A DNA stretch of 64,000 nt from Carallia brachiata (taxonomy: Eukaryota; Streptophyta; Magnoliopsida; Malpighiales; Rhizophoraceae): assembly GCA_021464245.1 (NCBI GenBank), contig JADCRB010000013.1:689424-753423 (forward strand), given 5' to 3'. Shown in pieces: positions 53,952-64,000 of the stretch; position 1 is the first letter of the stretch; every line of letters starts with the position of its first letter. The notes beneath the pieces were generated by a model. It ran no database searches. It was not told the DNA's origin and saw nothing but the letters and a program-made list of their open reading frames with translations. The position numbers were made by a program, and so were the translations under genes.

Positions 53952-56900
53952 GATTCTTCAAAAATTCTCTAGATAAAAAATCAGGTAAAGAATTAGATTT
54001 ACTGTTTATATATTCAATGTTAAAATCAAAATTTGAAATCAATGCTTGCCATATGGCAAATATTTGTTTGGAAACCAAATTATTAACATCCTTTTTTTCA
54101 GAATAAATTTTGCAGATTTGCAATCTATTCATAATAAAAATCTTTTATTGAAAACATCATCCTGAAAATTCATGATGCATGAAACTATAGCTAATACTTC
54201 TTTTTTAACAGGGGAGTAATTCACCTGTGGCCCGGTCCATACTCCTGAATGGTATCTTACCATTATTTCTTTGCTATTCTAATTCTTTCTCTAATTTAAT
54301 ATTCCTCCATATCCCTCATTGGAAGCATCTATTTCTATTATTAAATAGGCATTTTCATTAGGTATTCCTAGATAGGGTAAATTCTTAACTAATGATTTTA
54401 TCCTTATTACCACTTGAGTCATTTTTCTGACCATTCAAGGGGATCCTTTCTTAATTGTCTATATAACGGGGCACATATGATTCTAATATCAGGTATAAAA
54501 TATGCTACATAATTTAAACATCCTAAAATCTTTGCAATTGGGTTTTATTTTTTATTTTATCAGGAAATTTTTCATCAAATTTTATAGATCTATAGATTGG
54601 GGTAATAGGTCCTTCGTATATGTTATATCCTAAAAATCTGGTTTTGACTTCAAGCAATTTCATCTTTTTTGCAGATATAACTAATCCATTTTGTTTAACT
54701 ATATTCAAAATTTTCTTAAGATGACTAAAATGTTATGTTATTGATTTTGAAAACACTAATACATCATTTATGTATACTATAGTAAATTTCGTATATGGAT
54801 TAAAGATATCATTCATAATCTTCTGAAATTTAGATGGGGCATTTTTAATTTAAAAGGCATCATATTCCATTCATGATGCTCGAAAGGTATTGCAAAAGTT
54901 GTTCTATATTTATCTTTTTCACATTTTGTATTTGTCAATATCCTGATTTCATGTCAAATTTAGAATATCATAGCTCCACTTAATCTTTTTATTAAGCCTT
55001 TTTTATTAGATATAGGATATCTTATCTATTCGAAAACTTTATTCAAAGGTTTATAGTTTATTACTAATCTTAGGGCTTCCCTTTCTATTTCAGCTTGATT
55101 ATTCACATAAAACGGAAAACAAGACCAAGGTGATTTGCTTGGCCTAAAAAATTTCTTTTTGAGTATATATAGTGTTATTTTTTAAAAGATCTATTTCTTT
55201 TGTTGTGGGAGTAGTTATGGATTCAAAACAAATTTCTTTATTAGCTACCTTAATATGTATTCCTTGTTGAGTTACTTGGAATAGGTATATTTGTGTCAAA
55301 AATGGAGTGCCTAGTATTATGATAATGATAAATCTTTTACTAGAATAAATATATTCTTAAAGCATATTCTTTCGTTACATATATGAGCACCTGAAAGTTT
55401 ATATGATATATTCAATTTTTTGTTATTGGCTTCTCGTAAAGTAGTTTTAGTTTTCTCAAAATATTTTGTTAGGATTATTCATTCTTGTATACAATTCAAG
55501 TCAACTCTAGAGTCTAGCAAGGCTAGTAAATTATAGGAATAGTCATTTCTTACTACCAATTTTGTCTTAATATACAATTTTTAGAATTCTGTCTTATTAA
55601 TTATATTCAGATAATTTTTATCTAATCTTTAGTAGATGTTTCTGGTTGTGTATTCATTATATTTACTATTATTTGTAATTCCTTTAATTCTTGTTTAAGA
55701 TTTTGTATTTCAATCTTATGTTGTCTTACTTCTTCTTTTTACTCCATCAATGTAATTTCTGGAGAGGATGAGGACAATTTTTGTTTGTTTATTCCTTCAT
55801 TCCATATTTTTCTTAATGAATAAAGTTCTATTTCTTTGGGCTTTGGATCAGATAATTCATCTTTTAATTTTAATAAATATTCTCGTTTTAATTCAGGATA
55901 TGTTATTTTATCTATTATTTCTAATATTAAGGCTGCACCTTTTGTTATTACATTTATATGTCTACAATCTATATTACAACATAGTCCTTCATGTTCATTA
56001 TTACTATTATCTGAACTGGTTTCAATAAGATCTATATCTCCTACTGAGCATTCTAAATCTGTATCATTATTATCTAATATTTCTAGTATTTGATTTTTTA
56101 TTTCCTCATCTATATTTAAATTATTAATTTTCTCTTTCACCTTATATTGACTTTTATAATGTCCTGGTTTGCCACATTTATAACATATAATATCTTTTCT
56201 GTTTGTTGCCTTTTATTTTGTTTGTAATTTCGTTTATTCTTTTGTTTTTTTATAGGGTATGTCTTCTTACTTAAAAGATTTCCTTTTCTTTTTATAATAT
56301 TTTTTCTTATATGTTTTACTTTTATTTTTAATTCTTGAAGGGGCTATTATAGTTTTATACCCATATTGCTTACAAAAATCTCATAATTCTTTTCTATTTT
56401 GGGCTAATTCATTCTTTAGTTTTGCTTTTAATTTTAAATCAGAATATACGCTTAAACCTTCATTATTAATATGTGTTATTAAATCTCCATAAGATAATAT
56501 ATCATAAGGTATAGTATTATCATTAGCATCTCTTATTCTTTGTTTTAACCTTTTCACTAAATAATTTAGGTAATCCTAATAAAAACCGTTCCAGTAGACT
56601 TGATTATAATCTATTCTAGTAAATACCTTCTGTAAAAACATATCCTTGTACCATCTAAAATCTTGTAGAGTAGGACATCTAAGATTATTCAATATTTCTG
56701 AAGATTTTTCCTGCAATTGATTTGCTTCTCCTAAAAAATGTTTTGTTATAGCAAATATTAATGCAGACACGACATTATCCTGTAATTCTTCTTTTACTAT
56801 TAAGGCTGATGTAGAGGGTTTTGTCATAGATGCTTCCATTACCTTTTGAGAGTTTATTAGATAATCTTTTTTTGTCTGATTTAAATAATTATCCCACCAT

Positions 56901-57665
56901 CATTTTATTGCACCTGTAAATCTTGATATCAAACTACATGTTATAGATTTTTTAGAATTTTGTTTTTGTCTATAAGCAGTAGCACATATAGTCATTTCTT
57001 TGATTATTTGTAATATATTACTTTCACTAAGTCCATCTATGTTCCATTCATATATTCAAATTCCATCAAAGTTGATTTGAGCATTATACATTTTTTCTTC
57101 AAACATTATATCTGGTAAACTAGGTCTAGGATAATAAAACTTTACTTTATTGCGCCTATAAGATTTTTGGTCTGTATTTCGTATTTTATTTAAACTCAAT
57201 TGTTCTGTAAATTGCAGTTCTAAATCAGCTATTCTATTTTCTTCATTCTCGATGCTCTCAATTTCACTTTTGCCATTATCTTGAGTTACAACATTAATTT
57301 TATCATCTTTGACATTTAAGGCTTCAAGTTTTTTAGTTATGATTTGTAGTATTTTATCATGAGTTGAGGTTTGTTTTAGTTGGTGTGACACAAGAATTTG
57401 TGGTATTTGAAATAAAGGTTGTTCTAATTTTAATTGAGTGAATTCAACTTTTTTATCTTTCTTTTTCCTTACAGGCAGGTTGTATGGGACATGACTTATA
57501 TAAAGATAAATTTAGATGCTTAGATAAATTCATATGCTCAAGAAAATCAGTATTCCTTAAGACGATATCATCAACTTCAGCATTAGTGAGCCGACGAGAC
57601 ATAAGGTTGGATCTTGGCTTAAAGACTGTAGCCCATGGCACCCCTTCGAGTTCTTGGGGTCCCTA
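53926..57665 (-). pseudogene. Type B: ORF1 polyprotein remnant (B3)
   Basis: Colinear with B1/B2: N-terminal segment (57,453-57,641), coat protein (56,145-57,391), Cys-to-Tyr knuckle (56,144-56,185), spacer (55,739-56,140), protease, RT with the same Asn-altered motif (about 54,740-54,780), RNase H to 53,926. Shared lesions show one already dead ancestor. Private 1-base losses (54,525; 54,845) break the RT further. Confidence 0.85.
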
Positions 57666-58698
57666 GTTTGAGGGGTTGCCTCAATCATTGCAATTGTTTT
57701 ACTTTTCCTTTTTTTAAAAATAAAAAACCCACGGTCTGTGCTTCCATTTGTATATCTTTTTGTTTTCTTTTTTTTCAAAAAGCGCTGTTTGTTTTTTGTT
57801 TTCTTTTCAAAAATAAGTTTCTTTTCTTTTTTTTTTCTCTTTCTTTCCTTACCAATTCAAATGCTTCTGTTTCTATTTATTTCCTTTTTTTTTTCCAAGA
57901 AACCTTTTTTTTTGGTATTTTCTTGGCAACTCATTTGTAATGTATTTACTAAAATTATTTTTATTTATTTTTAAAATTATTTTAATAAAATTTTCTTATA
58001 AAAATATTAATTAGCACTCTTTTTTAAAATTTTTTTTATCTTTTGAAGACACAAATTATTGGTAATGATTGTTATTAAAAAGGAAAAGAATATTTAAAAA
58101 TACATTGCATATCCAAACATCTATTTGTTTATAATTTGACTTTAATTTCACAAGTTATAATATTTCTATTAAATATATTTTTTTTCTTCTGTAACCGGAA
58201 CTAGCTATCTTTACGCAATCGTGATAAGTGAGTAGTTATCTTTTATTTATCTGTAACTATCACTTTAAGAAATAAATAATTCATATTTATCTATTTCCTT
58301 ATCTCTTACCATGTGGGCTACCTTAAGGAAAATTCAACATTCTCTCATTTGGCCTGCATGATACCGAATAAATGATATTTGTATTCATGGCTATGACTTA
58401 AACTACCCACAAAAGCCCACAAAAGCTAGTTTGTAACTGTAGTTTATTTAACAAAAAATCTCTATACATGGATTATGATAGTTATGTAACATTCTCGGAG
58501 ACATTTCGTTCCATATATCACAATGCTAGTGAATTCCTAATTAAACACTTTAGTGTGGCATAACTTTATTGAATAGAAAAACTTTAGGCCTGAATTCATT
58601 TGGGTCATAAATTATGTGCACATATAATTCTTTATTTGCAAATGACCAAAAGGTCTCCAAAGTAACGAAACATCAAAGAATATGATTTGAAATAAAAC

Positions 58699-60200
58699 TT
58701 AAATAGAGCTAACAAGACCCATATACTCAATGTGATTCTTATATGACTTGGTCGATCTTTTAGTCATAGGATTAGCAATTATAAGTTGAGTACTGATATA
58801 CTCTATTACAATTACTTGCTCTTTAACATGATCTCTGACAACCAAAAACTTTATTTCGATATGCTTGTTTTGGCTTCTGCTTTTATTGTTCTTTGAAAAG
58901 AACAATAAACTAAATTATCACAGTATATCTTTAGTGATCTAGAAATAGAATCCACGATCTGTAGTCCTATAATAAAGTTCCTTAACCATAGAGCATGTGT
59001 TGTAGTCTTATAGCATGCTATGAATTTCGTTTCTATAGTGGAAGAAGCTATGATGGTTTGCTTGATGATTTTCCAAGATACAATAGCTTTAGCAAGCATA
59101 AAAATATATCCCATAGTTGACATTCTGCTATCTACATAACCCACGAAATCAGCATATGAACACTTGACTACTTCCAAATTGTCAGTGTGTCTATATGTAA
59201 GCCTGTAGTCCTTGGTTCTTTGTAGATACCTCATAACCTTTTTAGCGGAGCTTTGACCTTTATTTATCACCACTCTTCTTAAAATAGACACAATTGTCAT
59301 AATTGCATCTCTTAAATCATGAGTGGTTATAAAAGAGTCAAACCTCTTATGCAATTGCTGGGGCGATTACTTCAAGCCATAAAGAGACTTTTTTTAGGAA
59401 ACACACATAGTCCTCCTTTCTTGAAAACACAAAACCCTCTAGCTGCTCCATATAGATGTTCTTCTTAAGTTCTCCATGTAGGCATACAGTTTTCTCATCC
59501 AACTACTTAAGCTCAAGATCATGCATGACCACAATATTGAGCAAAGTTCATATTGAACTAAGCTTTACAATGGGAAAAAATACATCTGTGAAGTCAACAC
59601 CCAGAACCTGACTATAATCTTAAGCAATCAGTCTCGCTTTATACCTCGATTCTTCAACTCATGGTGTGCCTTCCTTGCTCTTGAGCACCCACTTATAGTG
59701 AACAGCTTTTTTACCCTTAGGAAGTTTCACTAATTCCCATGTTTTGTTCTTATGAGGGAATTTATCACCTCCTGCATGACAATCATCCATTTACCATAAT
59801 CATCACAACTAACTGCCTTTGCAAATATAGATGGCTTTTTACTAGAATCAACATCTTGACCACGTTTAAAGCATAAGCAATGAAGTCAACTTTAACATAT
59901 CTTTAAAGAGGTCTAATCTCTCCTTTTGTTTTCTCTCTAACAATAGAATATTACGGTGGTGGCGGTGATGGTGATGAATAAGAAGAAGAACCATCATCGC
60001 CATGTATCTCTGAGCTAGATGGAAGAGTAGACTCTGGTATATATTATAGACTAATCTATAGCTCCACTTGTATAGAAGATTTCTGCTAACTTGTATTAGA
60101 AGGATTTTTAAGAGGCAAGTGATTTAGCATAGTTGCTTCGTCGAAAACCACATTCCTGGTAGTTATGACTTTATTGGTTTCTAGACACCATAGCTTATAT
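58699..60200 (-). mobile_element. Ty1/copia pol remnant (C2)
   Basis: As in C1. The RNase H region is open for 167 codons (58,851-59,354), starting upstream at MHKRFDSFITTHDLRDAIM, so the C1 break near 41,265 is private to C1. The integrase end is at 60,086-60,200. Confidence 0.87.
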
Positions 60201-60201
60201 C

Positions 60202-62710
60202 CAGGGACAGATTTAGAAGGATTTTTTAGCGGGGCAAACTTATATGTAAAATATATTAGAAAATGATATAAAATATTGAAAAAGATATTAGATGTCCTGC
60301 ATAATAACAATCATGATTGTTCTCTACGAGTTTTCATATTTTGAAACCTTTGAATATTTTTTCATCTTTTATACTATCAAATATATCTTTTTTAATAAAA
60401 GTAACCATATAATCATTTAGCCATTAATCTCTTTTGTGATTGTACAATCGATTCTTTATGGTGTTCATTGCTAAAAAAGTTTTTTCCACTGTAGTTGTTG
60501 TAATCGGTAGAATCAAGCTAATTTCAAAAGCAAATAAACTTGTGGATATACAATATGCTTATTTATCTTCACCGACTTTTTTGAAAGATCACCCATCACT
60601 TTCAAATTAAAAAAATTAGCGTATGCACGGACATCAATAATATAACTCTCAAGTTGATTACCAAGTCTCATGAGATCCATTGAAGAAAATTTAGATGGAT
60701 AATATTGAGCAAGTTGGATGAGCTTCTGTTTATCAAAAACAACAAATGAATTTCTTGGATTCAGACCTGCCACAGAAAGTAGTAACTTAGTATTAGTCTT
60801 TGTGAACCTATTATTAATTTTTTTGAAGTTGTCTGTCTATAACTTAATAAAATAAATCCACCTGAAAGTGATATAAATTTGAAACTTGTGTGGCTTTACA
60901 CCTTGATCATCCTTGCACAACATATATATCGCTCACAGTTGGAGTGACAATATTATGTGTTGCAAAATAAAACAACTTTATCAAATAAAACATCTCATCC
61001 ATACTCTCTCATCAATTGTAATCGCTGGCTTGAGAATTTAACTTGTGTCATAACATTAACAATATCTTGATCTCTTCTTTGCAATGCTTGAGATAACTTA
61101 TTAGCAATTCCCGATATGCTTTTCATCAAATGCAAAAATGAAAACAAATTCAAAAAATTATAGAACATTCAACAAGTTACATGCATCTGCTTTTTGTTCT
61201 AAGGTCACTCCAGCTTCTTCAACATATTCAAGAACATCAATTATTGATGAGAATATTGTGATTAAGTGTAACAAATCATTATAATGTGAGCCCCATCGAG
61301 TATATCCTACTCCTATGAGATTGGTCTCTAGGTTTAAACTACGACTACTAAAAATTTCACCACTTTCCAATGCTTCAATAACTATCTTAAAATGAATTTC
61401 TAGCAAAAGTCTCGTTGTTTTGAAGAAGAGCCAACCACATTTGACAGATTAGCAATAGTGTAAAAAAATAAAGTAACTTCAACAGATTTCATTGCAACCG
61501 CCACAAGTGTTAATTGAAGTTCATGTGCAAAACAATATAGACATAATAAGAACATTCATAATCTTTCAAAATCAAAGCTTAGAGTCCATTGAACTCTCTT
61601 TGTATGTTATTTGCTCTATCATATTCTTGTCCACGAATTCTTGAAAAACTCAATCCATATTTTGCTAATAAAGATTCTAGAGCTTCTTTTAATGATTGAG
61701 CAGTAATACTAAAAACACGAACAATTCCAAGAGAATGCTCAATTATACATCCCTCTTTGTTCACATAACGCAGAACAACAGCCATTTGTTGTTTAACTGA
61801 TATATCATGAGATTCATCAACTAAAATAGCAAAAAAGTCATCTCCAAGATCATCAATAATAACATTAGTGGTTTCAATAATTGCAACACTCATTGTATCT
61901 TTTTGAATATCAGGTGCTATCAACTTCAAATTTCACATGTTTTTTTCAAAATCTTATCAATGATGTCATTGTAAGCAGTAAGAAAGTGTAAAAGATTAAG
62001 AAAATTTCCCTTATTTTTTGAAAATTCATATTCATCATTTCCACAAAAAGCCAGTTCTTGTCGTAAGAGAAATTGAATACAATTAACTGTCGGAGTCAAA
62101 TGAATTTGATAATCATATTTCATTTGATCAAATTGTTGAGCAAGAGCAACTTCAATATGTTGTCTTTGTTTCATCAATGCCTCAGATTTTCTCTATGCTT
62201 GATTATGAGCACTATTGTGGTCTCTAACATACTCATACAATTTTTCTTTCTTTTTCCAATTCACAAATCCATCAGTAATAAAAGTATTACTACCTTCTTG
62301 CCCTCTAAAATCAGGTCTCATAAGATAACAACACAAACAGAATGTAGCATTTTTTGATACACTATACTTTAATTAATTACCAAATTCACCAAACCAACCT
62401 AGATTAAAGCAACATATAGCCTTTCCAAAGTACGTCGGGAAAAATTGTGTTTTCTCGATTGCCAAGGACCTTTTTGTAGATAGACTCTTTTGATTTCATC
62501 CCGATTATTAGGATGATACTCTGATATTTTGGGTCATTTTCTAGGATCAGCAGGGAGATTCTTCAAATCAACTTTTAAAAAGAACTTCCTAGAAGATGAT
62601 TCTTCAGCCGATTCCTCTAGCTTTCTTTTTATAAGAAACTTTTCCACAACTAACAAAAAATTTAATATATGTATATATAATTAGTTAACTTTTTAATATT
62701 TTTTTTCTGA
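60202..62710 (-). mobile_element. hAT transposase remnant, ZMYM1 type (C2)
   Basis: Starts with cagggacagattt at 60,202. It carries the same domains as C1, slightly better preserved: an 83-codon piece at 61,926-62,177, the 116-codon core at 61,579-61,929, and NPRNSFVVFDKQKLIQLAQY at 60,513-60,773, ending in the dimerisation segment. 5' end lost at the copied VPS3 intron. Confidence 0.85.
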
Positions 62711-62717
62711 AATTGTA

Positions 62718-63666
62718 GTGTCGAATTATCCTTCTCGTGAAAGAATGAAATTAATCCAATAATGTCACTTTTACCTACAGTAACTAAGAAGCAACATAAC
62801 ATACGAAGCTTACAACATAATGTTACATCAAGTTCCCTAAAATATTAAAAAATGAAATAAACAACTAAATATTTCCCTCTTAACCCTCATTTTTAAGAGA
62901 ATTAATCGGAACTAAATGACAGCACAAAATGATGGACAAATAAAGCTGTAAAATGATAGTCCAATATTGTTAACCTTGGAAATACATTTAAAAGAACGAC
63001 GCGTAGAATTTTGAGAAAGAAACAGGACCAGAAGAAGGAAATGACCAATGAACCAACCAGACCAATTCAATAGTCAGAATGTATCCAGCTTGTTACTGAA
63101 AAGGGTTATTTGGGCAGCCATAGTCATAGTTCATCCAACAGGAATGATATCATTCAAGCAGGGAAAAGAAATACCTCACCAGAATAGAACCTGATTTCTC
63201 AGACTCTCTTAACTATTGAAAGGCCTGGTAATTTGGTCATCAAAACCAATTTTCTAACCTAAAGGATATTATTCTCTAGAAACAAAAAAAAAAAAAAACT
63301 ACTAAACTGATTAATCGATCTCCATACCTTAACTCTTGGTTAATGTAGCAGTTCCTTGAAACTTTCTACTAGCAAACTTTCTCCCACTGAAAATACAGAA
63401 GCAAAATAATTCTTTTATGAGATACAATTCCTTAAGAACCAAGATCACATTTGATAAAGCTTACACTTGTACCATGTTACACACAAAACTAGATATTTTT
63501 GTTAATCTTCTTGCATAGTTGTTTGAATCATAGTACATGACAATCACATATGTTCCATGCAGCGATTATATCTAATGTGTTTCCAATGTTGACGCTCCCA
63601 AGCTCATAGATGTGCTTTATTTCTTAGCAATCAAACACTTTTTCCAAATGACAACTTGCATTTGCA
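62718..63666. repeat. Captured VPS3 intron segment (C2)
   Basis: Copy of 44,667-45,618 and of the native 4,626-5,579. It shares the C1 substitutions against the native intron, so it was captured once, before the array formed. Confidence 0.92.
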
Positions 63667-63689
63667 CTTGCATTATTTCTTAGCATTTT

Positions 63690-64000
63690 ATTTGTTTTTG
63701 TTTTTATATTAAAAGAATTTCCTTTTTATTATATATAGTTTCAGTTTTTAGTGAATCTACTTCTTTAATTTCAAGACTATGTAAAAATTCAAAATATATC
63801 TCTTTTTCTAATATTGTAGTAATAATTCCTTTGGGTGTTACATAGGAAGGGTATATTTCAGTTGATAAAGGGGTTCCTAATTTTATCGCTTGTGATAAAT
63901 CTTTAACTAATATAAATGCATTTTTAAAACATATTCCTTTATTGCATATATGAGCATTAGATAATTTATATGAAATATTCATTTTATTGTCATTAGCTCC
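63690..64000 (-). pseudogene. Type A protease remnant, start of block A3 (partial)
   Basis: The minus strand encodes NISYKLSNAHICNKGICF, FILVKDLSQAIKLGTPL and YVTPKGIITTILEKEIYF, as in A2, including the A2-specific SYK and IKLG readings. Truncated by the window end. Confidence 0.88.

Larger units (their letters stand above)
50193..57756. repeat. Array block B3 (7,564 bp)
   Basis: Third copy of B, shortened by many 1-base losses at its left half relative to B1/B2. It shares the Cys-to-Tyr knuckle change with B2 and the TYPELKR reading with B1. Confidence 0.95.
57757..63689. repeat. Array block C2
   Basis: Second copy of block C, nearly identical to C1. A few sites differ by whole bases restoring or breaking frame (e.g. 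59,260-59,340, where the copia frame is longer than in C1). Confidence 0.93.

Noticed and set aside
1..64000. CRISPR arrays, rRNA, bacterial operons, attachment sites
   Set aside because: The window is eukaryotic (introns, plant transposons). The repeats seen are kilobase-scale tandem units, not short spaced repeats.

Overview
The window is plant nuclear DNA from a eudicot. It has AT-rich intergenic sequence, a gene with many introns, and retroelement, hAT and pararetrovirus remnants. The one host gene reads like VPS3 proteins of Sapindales/Rutaceae, but that is an impression from memory and the species is not proven.

Region 1 (366-11,952, minus strand) is a VPS3-type locus: a CORVET tethering subunit, also called TGF-beta-receptor-associated-protein-1-like or Vps39/TRAP1 family. 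Thirteen exons can be read in order with mostly good splice sites; the last exon lies off the left edge. The frame is broken repeatedly: five in-frame stops, at least seven frameshifts, and three splice donors that appear one base short. It is either a pseudogene or a copy read with many base errors.

Region 2 (12.0-16.3 kb) has no recognisable gene. It holds DNA-transposon and MITE-like remnants and a GC-rich block.

Region 3 (16.3-23.1 kb) holds two inverted copies of an endogenous pararetrovirus fragment (Caulimoviridae; florendovirus/petuvirus-like by inference), called type A here. It covers coat protein, zinc knuckle and protease. The arms are about 1.9 kb and face each other across about 1.7 kb.

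Region 4 (19,967-64,000) is a composite tandem array. Its unit, about 18 kb, has three blocks. A is the minus-strand type-A viral fragment plus AT-rich flank. B is a minus-strand type-B viral copy: ORF1 N-terminus, coat protein, protease, RT, RNase H, ORF2, promoter, then the ORF1 N-terminus again, with an insertion of about 1.35 kb splitting ORF2. C is a Ty1/copia pol remnant abutting a hAT (ZMYM1-like) transposase remnant, then 0.95 kb copied from a VPS3 intron. The order seen is A1-B1-[n]-B2-C1-A2-B3-C2-A3(partial). The only ambiguous base, 32,139, sits exactly between B1 and B2. If one B is removed, the first unit (about 18,086 bp) matches the second (about 18,050 bp), so B1/B2 is probably an unmerged contig overlap or a collapsed part of a longer array.

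No viral reading frame here is intact. Each carries stops, frameshifts, deletions or altered catalytic residues. The viral entries describe fossils; nothing is reconstructed.
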